Source of the DNA: an uncultured bacterium
GTDB lineage: Bacteria > Cyanobacteriota > Vampirovibrionia > Gastranaerophilales > Gastranaerophilaceae
Length of the DNA: 64,000 nucleotides
Direction of reading: 5' to 3'
NCBI GenBank assembly: GCA_949282195.1
Contig: CASDOW010000001.1
Span: 37,417-101,416 of the forward strand
Every line of letters begins with the position of its first letter. Position 1 is the stretch's first letter. Made by a program: the position numbers and the translations under genes. Under the pieces are notes generated by a model. The model saw only the letters and a list, made by a program, of their open reading frames with translations, did no database searches and was not told the origin of the DNA. This document shows positions 8,511 to 17,946 of this stretch, one piece after another.

Positions 8511-9176
8511 TTGAAAGCTAGTTGGTATAATGATTTTGTGGCTAATCGTAGTTTAAAAATCAGAGCGTTTACACTTTCTGAAATGATAATTACTTTTGTA
8601 ATTATCTCGATTATATTTGCACTTGCAACAGTCGGCTATACAATGATTAATCCTTCCAAAAAAGGGTGGTCAACTTTATCTAAAAAAACTGAAGTTGCAC
8701 TGGAACAAGCAAGTGTTCAGATTTTACTTAACAATTGCGTTTTTGATGATTATAAAGATATAAGCGATTCTAAAGGTAATTTTTCAATTGAAGATAAAAA
8801 TATTGATGAAAGAATGGTTGATTTGTATAAGAAATATATCCATAATGTTGATGGAATTGTTGATATTTCGGATGAATATTTTTCAAATAAATTAGAAACA
8901 TCAAAAAGCATTCTTTCAAATGTTCCCCTGAAAGATATTTATGGTAATTTTTTCTTTATACAAGACGGCGTTTTAGTCGGGTTTAGGTTTTATAATTCAT
9001 GTTTTGCAACAGAGAAATGGGCTTCGCCTTCTGATTATAACGGAGTGTATGAAATAAAAGATATATGCGGTTCAATTTTTTATGATGTTAATTCATATAA
9101 AAAACCAAACAAAATAGGATTAGATCAACATATTATAGCGATATACAGCCGCGGAATTAAGTATGATGAAGATTAA
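8511..9176 (+). CDS. Type IV prepilin-like protein 2
   Basis: The prepilin signal reads SLKIRAFTLSEMIITFVIIS, with Glu at +5 of the mature protein. The C-terminal part carries CGSIFYDVNSYKKPNKIG followed by LDQH, a block shared with the next two genes. The start is uncertain: TTG 8511 lies 14 nt after AGAGGA, and GTG 8538 would give a shorter leader closer to the usual size. It is divergent from prepilin 1 and first in a rightward run of three. The proteins would be cleaved by a PilD-type peptidase, which is not in the window. Confidence 0.82.
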   Translation: MKASWYNDFVANRSLKIRAFTLSEMIITFVIISIIFALATVGYTMINPSKKGWSTLSKKTEVALEQASVQILLNNCVFDDYKDISDSKGNFSIEDKNIDERMVDLYKKYIHNVDGIVDISDEYFSNKLETSKSILSNVPLKDIYGNFFFIQDGVLVGFRFYNSCFATEKWASPSDYNGVYEIKDICGSIFYDVNSYKKPNKIGLDQHIIAIYSRGIKYDED

Positions 9177-9187
9177 AGGAGAAAAAA

Positions 9188-9742
9188 ATGAAATATAAAA
9201 AAGGCTTTACTATGGCTGAAGCAATATTGGTAATGACCATTTTGGGTATAATTGCTACAATCATGATAACCTCTCTAAAGCCTGCACAATTTAAAGATAA
9301 AGGCTTTTCAATCATGGCAAATAAGGTTTTATCGGAAATTGATACATCGGTAACTCAAATTCTCGTTAACGATTCAAAATACGGCAAACTTGATAATTTG
9401 CTTGATGAAAATGTGATGTTTAGTTTTTCTGAGGCAGATAAAGCAACAAATTTAGAAAATTTATTTAAAAAATATTTAACTGCTACAAGAAAAGATGTTA
9501 CAGGTACATATTGTGCCACTGATACAACATTTTCTTTTGCATTGAAAGACGGTGCATGTATGGGGGTTAAAATGGGTAAAGTTGACGCAGCAGCTACAAT
9601 TTTCCCCGGTGAAGATACCACTACAAGCGTTACTGCGGAATATGGCGTAATTAAGTTCGATATAAATTCTGAAGAAGAGCCAAATGTTTTGGGTAAAGAT
9701 CAATTTTTACTGCCAATTGCCGCAGAAGGTATAGAATATTAG
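9188..9742 (+). CDS. Type IV prepilin-like protein 3
   Basis: Eight residues of basic leader precede the cleavage site in MKYKKGFTMAEAILVMTILG, which includes Glu at +5. The globular part is short and ends in the shared block VIKFDINSEEEPNVLGKDQF. The ATG follows AAAGGAGA by 6 nt, a strong ribosome site, so this gene may be the most highly expressed of the set. Two Cys residues (near residues 106 and 118) could form a pilin-type disulfide. It lies 11 nt after prepilin 2 and 14 nt before prepilin 4. Confidence 0.88.
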   Translation: MKYKKGFTMAEAILVMTILGIIATIMITSLKPAQFKDKGFSIMANKVLSEIDTSVTQILVNDSKYGKLDNLLDENVMFSFSEADKATNLENLFKKYLTATRKDVTGTYCATDTTFSFALKDGACMGVKMGKVDAAATIFPGEDTTTSVTAEYGVIKFDINSEEEPNVLGKDQFLLPIAAEGIEY

Positions 9743-9756
9743 TTTTAGGAGCAAGT

Positions 9757-10299
9757 ATGGCAAAAAGCGGCTTTACTTTGTTTGAAGCTATGATTGCAAT
9801 GGTTGTTGTGGGCACATTGGTTACTATTTTATTAAGTATTGCAAAGCCAAATGATGTGAAACAGGAAGCATTGCAAAAAGCAGGTCTGGCCTTATATCGC
9901 CATATTGATTTTGCGACAAATCAGATAATAATTAAAAATTCTCCCCTGCATTCCTTGGATAGTGTTAAATTGCCCAATGGAACTAGTTTTTCGATTGAGA
10001 ATGAGGAAGACGAAAAATACTTTTTGGAGCTTTATAAAAAATATTTAGTAGTAAAAAGGATTGATAAGTCTGTTTTAGAGGGCGAAATTACCCTTAGAAA
10101 TAATGCAACTTTTGAAATTAAATTAAACGGAGATTGTACTCAAGAAGCAATAGGATTATATAATCCTATGCTTCCTAATACTTCAAGGGCTCCAAAAAGC
10201 TGTGGTTTAATATATTTTGATGTCAACGGCAATAAAGCCCCAAATATTTTGGGTGTGGATAAATATATTGTTTCCATAGGAAAATTGGGATTAAGATAA
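9757..10299 (+). CDS. Type IV prepilin-like protein 4
   Basis: The leader and cleavage site read MAKSGFTLFEAMIAMVVVG, with Glu at +5. The 180-aa protein ends in CGLIYFDVNGNKAPNILGVD, the clearest copy of the C-terminal block shared by this cluster (D-x-N, then P-N, G and D). The ATG follows AGGAGC by 6 nt. It is the last gene of the rightward prepilin run. A short hairpin at 10302-10317 follows but has no U tract. Confidence 0.88.
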   Translation: MAKSGFTLFEAMIAMVVVGTLVTILLSIAKPNDVKQEALQKAGLALYRHIDFATNQIIIKNSPLHSLDSVKLPNGTSFSIENEEDEKYFLELYKKYLVVKRIDKSVLEGEITLRNNATFEIKLNGDCTQEAIGLYNPMLPNTSRAPKSCGLIYFDVNGNKAPNILGVDKYIVSIGKLGLR

Positions 10300-10401
10300 T
10301 TTCATCTGATTAGATGATTTAATCTCGATAATATTAAAGCATAATTTTGTAAAATCGATAGCTAAGACAGTACGAGTTTTTTTGTCAAAGCAAGGATTAA
10401 A

Positions 10402-12066
10402 ATGTTAAAACATCAAGAGAATTTCCCCATAAAAGAAGACGATATATCTATGACACAGCAAAATACAATGGAAAAGGCAGTAGCAGCTCATCAAAGGTAT
10501 CTTTTAAAAGAAACCAATGAGGATTTAAGTGCTGCAATTAACGGATACATTGAAATAATTTCTCAAAATCCGAAACAAACAAGCGCATATTACAGACTTG
10601 CTACGCTTTTGCATAAAAATGGTCAAATTGGAGTTGAAAGTGCCATAGAACAATGCAAAAAAGCAGTGGCAATTAATCCTGATGATGCTAATGCGCATAT
10701 GTATTTGGGTTATTTTCTTTCATTGAATGCTGATTTTGATAAAGCAAAAGAAGAATTTAAAAAAGCAATCAACTTAAAACCTATTGCTTCAAGAACACGT
10801 ATTGTTATGGCTTTAACCTGTCTTGAAAAAATCAGAAATACCCACGATAAAAACGCAATAAAAGATTTAACCGGTGCAATTTATTATGGTCTTACAGGAA
10901 CTTTGATGAGTTTATTTGATAAAGCAAGTTTAAAAATGCTTTGTCAAAATATAAAAGATGATATTAATTTTATTAAATATAAAACAAAAGGTGAATTTTA
11001 TGAAAAAATAAATTCGCAAAAGAAAGCTTATAATGTTTATTTAAGCGCAGTTGATAATTCCAAAAAATCAATCTCTCTGTATGAACGCATGGCGAAAATT
11101 GCAATCAAAAAAAATCGCTATGATATAGCTTTTGATTGTTTAAACAATGTTGTTATTTTGTCTGATAATGACCCTATGAAGGTTGTCAGCGCAATAGAAT
11201 TTGTAGAGGAATATCAAAAAGATAAAATAGATGTATTAATCGATTATTATACAATTTTGGTTAATAAATATCCTGAATTTTCTAAATGTTATTATGAATT
11301 AGGACATTTATATTTAAAAAAAGATGAAAAAATAAATGCACTTTCTGCTTTTAAATTGGCTTTGAAATACGAAGAAAATAATCCGTATTATCAAAATTCT
11401 TTGGCTTATGCTTATGTTCAATTAGAGCAGTATGACAGTGCAATAGAGTTATATAAAAAAGCTCTTGAAACAAATCCTAACGATGAATGGTCGGCTGTTG
11501 TTGCGCAAGCTCTTGCTGCTATATATCACCAAATTAAAGGTAATTCAGATGCCGCAATATCAATGTTGCAAAGCAGCCTTTTATTAACAAAAAATAAATC
11601 GCAAATCCATGAAGCGATTGCAGATATATATTATGATAATGAAAAACTTGATAATGCAGTTGAATATTATCAGTTAGCACTAAAAGAGGACAGTGAAAAT
11701 CCTAAGATATACTCTCGTCTTGCTATGGCATATTGGGAAAAAGATTGCATAGAAAAAGCAATTATTTATTACTCAAAAGCAATAGAACTTGATTCAAGCT
11801 ATGATATAGCATATAACAATTTGGGGGTAGTATTCCTTGACGGATTAGGAGATAGCCAAAGGGCAATGGAATATTTTAAAACCGCTGTTTCAATTAATCC
11901 CGAGTATGTGCTTGCTCATTTTAATTTAGCAAGGGCCCATGAAGTTTTAGGCGAAAAAATTCAAGCTGCAAAACAATATCAAAAAGCTCTAAATTTAAAT
12001 AAAGAAAAAGAAGAAATGGAGCAAAAAATAATCGAAGAAAGACTTTACAAATTATTTGAAGCATAG
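10402..12066 (+). CDS. TPR-repeat protein (cytoplasmic)
   Basis: The 554-aa protein is built of tetratricopeptide repeats for most of its length: about residues 60-135 (motifs such as AIEQCKKAVAINPDDANAHM) and about 290-550 (AIELYKKALETNPNDEW, AIIYYSKAIELDSSYDIAYN). There is no signal peptide or membrane segment. ATG 10402 is chosen because AAGGA lies 6 nt upstream; a second ATG at codon 17 is possible. It is followed by a membrane-anchored TPR protein and a diguanylate cyclase. TPR arrays bind proteins, so a scaffold is likely; what it binds is unknown. Confidence 0.85.
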   Translation: MLKHQENFPIKEDDISMTQQNTMEKAVAAHQRYLLKETNEDLSAAINGYIEIISQNPKQTSAYYRLATLLHKNGQIGVESAIEQCKKAVAINPDDANAHMYLGYFLSLNADFDKAKEEFKKAINLKPIASRTRIVMALTCLEKIRNTHDKNAIKDLTGAIYYGLTGTLMSLFDKASLKMLCQNIKDDINFIKYKTKGEFYEKINSQKKAYNVYLSAVDNSKKSISLYERMAKIAIKKNRYDIAFDCLNNVVILSDNDPMKVVSAIEFVEEYQKDKIDVLIDYYTILVNKYPEFSKCYYELGHLYLKKDEKINALSAFKLALKYEENNPYYQNSLAYAYVQLEQYDSAIELYKKALETNPNDEWSAVVAQALAAIYHQIKGNSDAAISMLQSSLLLTKNKSQIHEAIADIYYDNEKLDNAVEYYQLALKEDSENPKIYSRLAMAYWEKDCIEKAIIYYSKAIELDSSYDIAYNNLGVVFLDGLGDSQRAMEYFKTAVSINPEYVLAHFNLARAHEVLGEKIQAAKQYQKALNLNKEKEEMEQKIIEERLYKLFEA

Positions 12067-12087
12067 AAATCATAAGCCATCACTAAA

Positions 12088-13158
12088 ATGTATAAAATAA
12101 GAGAAATATTTGAATCAACCATAGTTCGTGTCATGAGCCTTGTGTTCATAATTTCTTTTGTGTTGAGCGGATTTTTCTTTTATGATTTTTATAAAGTTCA
12201 AATAAATAAAATCAAAGGTTATTATTGGATTTATCAAGGCGATATTGCTTATAAAAAAAGAGATTTACAAAAAGCGGTAAATTGCTATGAATATGGTATA
12301 AAGCTTCATCCAAAGCATTATAAGGCGATGTATAATCTTGCAAATATTTATGTTGCTTATGAAGACTATTATTTAGCCCTAAAAAATTACGAAAAAGCCC
12401 TTTTGGTTCGTCCTGATTATGAAGTGGCAAGAATAGATTATGCCATAATTTTATCTGAAACATACAGAACAGATGAAGCAATTGAGCAATATAAAAAAGT
12501 AATAAATAATAAACCCAAGTTTTATAAGATACCTTTTATTGTGGATAATAAAAAATCGTATAATCATAATAGAGGTGTTGCTTATTATAATATGGGTATA
12601 GCTTATAGGACAAAATCACTGCTTGCCGGTTTAAATAAAAAAGCAAGCAGAGAATATCTTAACAAAGCAAGTGAATCATATGAAGAAGCGGTTGATATTT
12701 TAAAAACATATAATTCAAATTATAATTTGGGTTTAATTAACCAGTTATTAAAAAATACACAGCAGGCAGGATATTATTATTGCAAGGCGATGGAAATCGA
12801 ACCTATGGAATATGAAGCACATTTTAACCTTGCAGTTTTATTAAAAGATATGGAAAAATATCCGCAGGCAGCTGAAGAATTTAAAAAGGCCGGTCTGCTT
12901 TTGGATGCTATATCTGATAATGTTAAAACAAGATATTTATATGATGTTTTATCTGATGTAAATCAAAAAATAGCCATTACAAATGATGAGAATTATTTTA
13001 AAAAGTTAAGAGAGGAAGAAGAAAAAAATCTTTCTTCAAAATATAAAGCAGGGAAACTTGTTATAGACACAGAAAAAAAAGAAAAAGATGACGAGTTTAT
13101 CAAAAGTTTTAAAAATTGCGAAGGAAAAGAGTTTTTCATGGGGGAGAATGAACAGTGA
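12088..13158 (+). CDS. Membrane-anchored TPR-repeat protein
   Basis: A single hydrophobic segment at about residues 13-30 (VMSLVFIISFVLSGFFFYDF) anchors the protein. TPR motifs follow at about 45-145 (GDIAYKKRDLQKAVNCYEYG, NLANIYVAYEDYYLALKNYE) and about 205-265. The C-terminus is charged and probably unstructured. Spacing to the upstream TPR gene is 21 nt, and it overlaps the GGDEF gene downstream by 4 nt. The start has no clear ribosome site. It probably presents a TPR scaffold on the outer face of the membrane. Confidence 0.82.
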   Translation: MYKIREIFESTIVRVMSLVFIISFVLSGFFFYDFYKVQINKIKGYYWIYQGDIAYKKRDLQKAVNCYEYGIKLHPKHYKAMYNLANIYVAYEDYYLALKNYEKALLVRPDYEVARIDYAIILSETYRTDEAIEQYKKVINNKPKFYKIPFIVDNKKSYNHNRGVAYYNMGIAYRTKSLLAGLNKKASREYLNKASESYEEAVDILKTYNSNYNLGLINQLLKNTQQAGYYYCKAMEIEPMEYEAHFNLAVLLKDMEKYPQAAEEFKKAGLLLDAISDNVKTRYLYDVLSDVNQKIAITNDENYFKKLREEEEKNLSSKYKAGKLVIDTEKKEKDDEFIKSFKNCEGKEFFMGENEQ

Positions 13159-14543
13159 AAGAAGGGTTATTGTATGATTTTATATATTTATTAATAAAAT
13201 CAGCACAAGAAGGGCAAGATAGAGCTTCTTTGTGTGAAGGCTTTTCTAGGGCATTATCTTTATATTTTCCTGTGGTTAATTTAAAAATATATATAATGGA
13301 TGAATATTCTTTTCAATTGAAAGATTTTGTTAAACCTTGGGAGAATTTATCTAATATTGAAGAAAGCGAAAATATTAAAAAGAAATTTGATAATTTTTTA
13401 ATTCAAAAATCAAATTATGAAATAGAAGGAAATATTTTATATTTTCCTGTTGTTCAGAAAAACAAAACACTTGGACTTGTCGAGTTGAAAGCAAGAGAAA
13501 AATTTGACAATAAAAATGAATTTTTCAAAATATTGCCCTTGGCAATTGCTCAAATCTCGCTTTTATGCGGAGCGCTAAAAAGCGAAGAACAAATTAAAAT
13601 CAGTTCTAAATTTCATCAAACGGTTAGAAATATAGCTAAAATAACCGAAACTCAATATGAGCTTGATTATATTTTGCCTATTATGGGTGAGATGATAGAC
13701 GGATTTATTCAGGAACATTTGATTTATATTTTTATAAAAAATAAATCTAAAAAAGAATATAAATTAATCTGGCCTAAAAAATGCTTGGATGATAGAATAT
13801 ATGGTTATTTAGAAGAAATTAATTCTAAATCTCAAACTATTATTAAACAAGACGGCAAAATGGGAATTTTTCCTTTGATTATTGATTCAAAGCCTTATGG
13901 GGCAATTGTTGCTTATAATCATTTTGATAAAATCACCAAAAAAGAAATTGAATATCTTGAAGAAATAAAATCTCAAGCTCAAACCACGCTTGAGCGAGCT
14001 AAATCTTATATTGAAGTGTTGGAATATGCGACACTTGATGCATTAACCGGATATAACAATCGTCATCAATTTGAAAAAAGATTGAAAGAAACAACAGCAG
14101 CGGCAAAAAGACAAAATCAGCCTTTGTGCTGTATTATGTCGGATATTGATTATTTTAAAAAGGTTAATGATACATATGGACACGCTGTTGGTGATTGTGT
14201 TTTAAAAGCGGTTGCAAAGATAATTAAAAAAGAGCTGCGTGAGTCTGATATTCCTTCAAGATATGGCGGGGAAGAATTTATATTTCTTTTGCCACATACT
14301 AATTTAGCTGAAGCGGAAATTGTTGCTCATAGGTTGAAAAATGCAGTAGAAAACAAAAAAATAAATATTGAAGAGTATAATATAAAAGATACTAAAGAAA
14401 TTTCTGTCACTGTTTCTATTGGTGTCTCCGAATTTAATAAAGCTGATAAAGACCCTCAAATGCTTTATAAAAAAGCAGATAGTGCTTTATATGAAGCAAA
14501 AGAAACAGGAAGAAATAAGGTTGTAATTTATAAAAAAGAATAG
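13155..14543 (+). CDS. Diguanylate cyclase with GAF-like sensory domains
   Basis: The C-terminal domain (about residues 290-460) is a GGDEF domain that makes cyclic di-GMP from two GTP. The active site reads RYGGEEFIF, and an inhibitory I-site, RESD, lies five residues upstream of GGEEF, so product feedback is expected. The N-terminal 280 residues contain two GAF-like regions (about 15-130 and 150-275) and no membrane segment. The start is GTG 13155, overlapping the upstream TPR gene, so the sensor is probably co-expressed with the TPR scaffold. A c-di-GMP-type phosphodiesterase (HD-GYP) lies 2.2 kb downstream. Confidence 0.92.
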   Translation: MKEGLLYDFIYLLIKSAQEGQDRASLCEGFSRALSLYFPVVNLKIYIMDEYSFQLKDFVKPWENLSNIEESENIKKKFDNFLIQKSNYEIEGNILYFPVVQKNKTLGLVELKAREKFDNKNEFFKILPLAIAQISLLCGALKSEEQIKISSKFHQTVRNIAKITETQYELDYILPIMGEMIDGFIQEHLIYIFIKNKSKKEYKLIWPKKCLDDRIYGYLEEINSKSQTIIKQDGKMGIFPLIIDSKPYGAIVAYNHFDKITKKEIEYLEEIKSQAQTTLERAKSYIEVLEYATLDALTGYNNRHQFEKRLKETTAAAKRQNQPLCCIMSDIDYFKKVNDTYGHAVGDCVLKAVAKIIKKELRESDIPSRYGGEEFIFLLPHTNLAEAEIVAHRLKNAVENKKINIEEYNIKDTKEISVTVSIGVSEFNKADKDPQMLYKKADSALYEAKETGRNKVVIYKKE

Positions 14544-14544
14544 A

Positions 14545-15285
14545 TTACTTTTTTTCGTTTATTCTGTCATAGAACCAAAAAGTGTTAATTGAAAAAATAT
14601 ACACATTTAATATTAACATTATAATCCCTTGTAATATAGGGTTTAAGAGCCCCGGAAGACTGGTTATAATGCAAATTATTAATGCTATTATAATTCCTTC
14701 TTTATCAAGATATTTATAACAATTTATAAATGCGTCAGTAAAATTTTCATCGTCTTTTTTAAAGAAATATGCTTGAGTCATGAAATTTACAAAAGGAATA
14801 AGGACAACACAATTAATTAAAAAGATAATAAAAGTACTTATGAATTTATTTGTCATTGCTATTATTCCTGCGGGATTGGTAAAAAGAGCCCCCAAGATTG
14901 AAGTTGAAGATAATATTGTCGGTAAAAACAGGATTATGCTTACTATGGCGCAAAAAGAAACATAAAGAGCAAGATTTTTTTCTTTGGTCTTATTTTCTTC
15001 TATAAAATTTAAAAGAGAATAATCGCTTTCATTTTTATAAAAATCACAAGCAGCATAGTTTAGTGCATAAGTTACGACAAAGCCTTTCCAAAATGAATAG
15101 AATATACAAGGAAAGGTTATCAAAAAAACAAAGATTATAAAAAACGGATTTTTAAGGGAAAGCTCAACAAATACTCCCCCTAAAAGCCCTATTATAATAG
15201 GCTTTAGCATTAAAATAAAATATTCTTTTATGTATTTTTTTGCAAATTCTTTGCTTAATTTAAGATATTTGTTGATTTTGCTCAT
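14545..15285 (-). CDS. Polytopic membrane protein A of a pair
   Basis: I do not recognise this 246-aa protein. It has about five or six hydrophobic segments (about residues 22-42, 45-70, 105-130, 148-172, 198-240) and a short N-terminal basic region. AAGGAAA lies upstream of ATG 15285. The start lies inside the last 26 nt of the upstream membrane-protein gene, so the two are made together. Size and topology resemble the upstream protein, and the pair may be distant paralogues. No catalytic motif is visible. Confidence 0.7.
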   Translation of the reverse strand: MSKINKYLKLSKEFAKKYIKEYFILMLKPIIIGLLGGVFVELSLKNPFFIIFVFLITFPCIFYSFWKGFVVTYALNYAACDFYKNESDYSLLNFIEENKTKEKNLALYVSFCAIVSIILFLPTILSSTSILGALFTNPAGIIAMTNKFISTFIIFLINCVVLIPFVNFMTQAYFFKKDDENFTDAFINCYKYLDKEGIIIALIICIITSLPGLLNPILQGIIMLILNVYIFSINTFWFYDRINEKK

Positions 15286-16054
15286 CGTTTTTTCCTTCGG
15301 CTAAATTTTTAATCAAGATTGATTGAACGGCTATATATAACGGGGCGATAAGATATAGAGCCAAATTGTTAACTATTGCATGGAATGATTCTAATAAAAA
15401 TTGCGTTAGAGGAATGAATTTTGCAATAATATAGAAGCATAATGTACAGATTAAGATTACTAAAATTTGACCTGTAATATAGATTAAAATATATAATGGC
15501 ATTGTTTTAAGGATGTTTTTTATTGTAGTTTTCATTGATTGGTATACAATAAAAAACGGGTTTTTATCCTGATTATTTACAAGTGAAGCAATTGATAAAA
15601 ATAAAGATAAATAATATAAAACAGTAAAAATATTAGCTAATATTTGTATATAGATAATTAATGAATTGTTATATTTTGCAAGAGGAATAACCAAAAGAAA
15701 AACAATCATAGGTATTATATTAAATAAACCTAAAACTAATAAGTTTTTTAAGATTGCAAGATTGGTTAATTTGTCTTTTCCAAGATATAATGACGCTAAA
15801 TTAAAGACTTTTTTGAACATAAAAAATAAGCAAGGTACATATATCAATGCACCTATTGATGAGATAATTCCGATAGTTAAGGTGTCTATTGCGCCGTATA
15901 ATTTCATTGGAATTACAATCATTAAATAGCTTATAACTTGTGCAATAATTAAAAGCCAAATTATGCCTTGCGTTTTTAGGTTGTTTTTATAAAAAACCAG
16001 ACCTTTTAAAATTGCGTCAAATAAATATTTAAAATAGTTTTTCATTATTTCCAT
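15260..16054 (-). CDS. Polytopic membrane protein B of a pair
   Basis: A 264-aa protein with about six hydrophobic segments, similar in layout to its downstream partner. The stretch NQDKNPFFIVYQSMKTTIKN, between two membrane segments, resembles a pattern seen in several poorly described bacterial membrane families, in which an amphipathic loop precedes the last helices, but I cannot name the family. AAGGATAATACC precedes ATG 16054. It is divergent from the PHP gene and the first gene of a two-gene unit. Confidence 0.7.
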   Translation of the reverse strand: MEIMKNYFKYLFDAILKGLVFYKNNLKTQGIIWLLIIAQVISYLMIVIPMKLYGAIDTLTIGIISSIGALIYVPCLFFMFKKVFNLASLYLGKDKLTNLAILKNLLVLGLFNIIPMIVFLLVIPLAKYNNSLIIYIQILANIFTVLYYLSLFLSIASLVNNQDKNPFFIVYQSMKTTIKNILKTMPLYILIYITGQILVILICTLCFYIIAKFIPLTQFLLESFHAIVNNLALYLIAPLYIAVQSILIKNLAEGKNDEQNQQIS

Positions 16055-16112
16055 GGTATTATCCTTTATAGTTGAATTATACTATTAGTATATGATTGAA
16101 GGCAATTAATTT

Positions 16113-16748
16113 ATGGATATTAAGGAATTATTTTTAACTTTTAAAAAAGAAGACTTTTATAATAATGTTAATTTACATATTCATTCAAATTTTTCTGACG
16201 GAAAAACGGATTTTGATGAATTAATTTTGCAAGCAAAAAAACTTAATATGAAATATATTTCAATAACCGATCATAATTGCGTTAGGGGCTATAAAGTTTC
16301 AAAATATAAAGATGACCCCATTTTAATTAAAGGTGTTGAATTTGATTGTTTTTATCGAATGTCTTTATTGCATATTTTAGGATACGGAATTGACATTGAA
16401 AATGAAGAGTTAAATAAGCTTTGCGCAAAAAATGACCTTGAGCAGAAAAATGACATAGTTCGTCTTTTTAAATCCCGTCATCCGAAAAAAGTCATAGAAG
16501 CAATACATAATGCAGGAGGAATTGCAGTTTTAGCTCATCCTTGTTGTTGTAATGTTTTATTTTTAAAAGATTTTGTTAAAAAGCTTAAAAATTATGGACT
16601 TGATGGAATTGAAGTTTATTATCCTTACGATAGATTTAGGGGCATAATAAAATTTTCTTCAAGGACTTATCCTTTTAAAATCGCTGAAGAACTTAATCTT
16701 ATTCAAACGGGCGGGAGTGATGAACACTCTTCTTTGTTTAAAAATTAA
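16113..16748 (+). CDS. PHP-domain phosphoesterase
   Basis: The PHP metal-binding motifs are in order: NLHIHSNFSDG (H-x-H) at about residue 20, SITDHN at about 50, GVEFDC at about 73, AVLAHPCC at about 147 and GGSDEHSS at the end. Such proteins are metal-dependent phosphatases or nucleases; the closest kind is the YciV/TrpH group, which degrades short RNA or 3',5'-bisphosphates. At 211 aa it is shorter than that group (about 280), mainly in the middle insert. The stop overlaps the stop of the convergent HD-GYP gene. Confidence 0.85.
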   Translation: MDIKELFLTFKKEDFYNNVNLHIHSNFSDGKTDFDELILQAKKLNMKYISITDHNCVRGYKVSKYKDDPILIKGVEFDCFYRMSLLHILGYGIDIENEELNKLCAKNDLEQKNDIVRLFKSRHPKKVIEAIHNAGGIAVLAHPCCCNVLFLKDFVKKLKNYGLDGIEVYYPYDRFRGIIKFSSRTYPFKIAEELNLIQTGGSDEHSSLFKN

Positions 16749-17848
16749 TGAATTCTTTGATATAGTGTTGAATATTTCAGGTAATATTCCTCAGGGTGTT
16801 CTTTGGCTGCTTTAATGATGTCTTGAATTTCTATGAATTTTTTGGCTAAAGTCGGGTCAAATTGAGCTCCTGCGCATTTTTCAATTTCTGCGATTGCCGT
16901 TTCATGGCTTAGAGCTACTCTATATGAACGAGTGGACGTCATAGCGTCATAGGTATCTGCTATGGCTATAATTCTTGCCGCAAAGGGTATATTTTCTCCT
17001 TGTAATTTGTCAGGATAGCCTCTGCCGTCCCACCTTTCGTGGTGATGTTTAACTCCGGGGGAAATTTCATGGAGTTTTTTAATGCTTGAGATAAGCTTTT
17101 CAGAATTTGCCGGATGAGATTTCATAATCATAAATTCATCATCGGTTAATTTGCCCGGTTTACACAAAATTGACTCCGGAATGGCAATTTTGCCTATATC
17201 ATGCAATAAACCGGCTGTTTCAATAGCTTCCAGTTGATTAGAGGGGACATTTAATTCTTTAGCTAAGATAATAGAATATAATGTAACTCTCATAGAGTGC
17301 CCATGGGTGTATGGGTCTTTTGCATCCAGTGCCGAAGCTATTGATTTAATTGTTTTATAGAATAATTCTTTTAAATCTTTTAAAATAACGGATTTTGATG
17401 AAGCTAAGTCGAATTTATCAAGCCCGTTTTTAACCACTTCTAAGAGTTCCTCAGGGTTGAACGGTTTTAGGATATATTGGAATAAATTACACTTGTTAAC
17501 TGCGTCTGTAATGATTTCAATATCTGAAAACCCCGTTAAAAGAACTTTTATTACGTCCGGAGCAATTTTATTAGCTTCTTCTAAAAATTTTGTACCTTCC
17601 ATGATTGGCATTTTATGGTCAGATACAATTAAGGAAATGTCATCTATATTGTTTTTAAGAGTTTCTAAGCCTTCAAGCCCGTTTGAGGCGGTTAGAATTT
17701 TATATTTATTTCTGAAAGTTCTTTTTAAAAGTTGCAAGTTATTTATTTCATCATCCACTATTAAAATAGTGTGTTCATGATGAATGCTTGTAGCGCTAAT
17801 TAAATCTCCGACATTACTTAAAAACAAGTCGTTCTTCACATTTAACAT
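16745..17848 (-). CDS. Response regulator with HD-GYP phosphodiesterase output
   Basis: An N-terminal receiver domain (about residues 25-145) has the acidic pair DDE, the phosphoacceptor Asp in SDHKMP and the Lys in LKPFNP. The output is an HD-GYP domain (about 165-350) with LLHDIGKIAIPE and HHERWDGRGYPDKL. HD-GYP proteins hydrolyse cyclic di-GMP to GMP. With the GGDEF protein at 13.2 kb, the window encodes both synthesis and breakdown of the messenger. No histidine kinase is adjacent, so the partner kinase is encoded elsewhere. Confidence 0.94.
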   Translation of the reverse strand: MLNVKNDLFLSNVGDLISATSIHHEHTILIVDDEINNLQLLKRTFRNKYKILTASNGLEGLETLKNNIDDISLIVSDHKMPIMEGTKFLEEANKIAPDVIKVLLTGFSDIEIITDAVNKCNLFQYILKPFNPEELLEVVKNGLDKFDLASSKSVILKDLKELFYKTIKSIASALDAKDPYTHGHSMRVTLYSIILAKELNVPSNQLEAIETAGLLHDIGKIAIPESILCKPGKLTDDEFMIMKSHPANSEKLISSIKKLHEISPGVKHHHERWDGRGYPDKLQGENIPFAARIIAIADTYDAMTSTRSYRVALSHETAIAEIEKCAGAQFDPTLAKKFIEIQDIIKAAKEHPEEYYLKYSTLYQRIH

Positions 17849-17946
17849 GTGTTTTTCCTCTTAGAATTTTATATATAAATCTATCGACACAAAGTAGAAA
17901 AACTTTAATAATATTTTAGTCTAAATGTAAAGAAATGTAAAATATT

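Noticed and set aside
10302..10317. Hairpin TCATCT-GATT-AGATGA after the prepilin genes
   Set aside because: Only 6 bp, AT-rich and not followed by a T run, so not called as a terminator.
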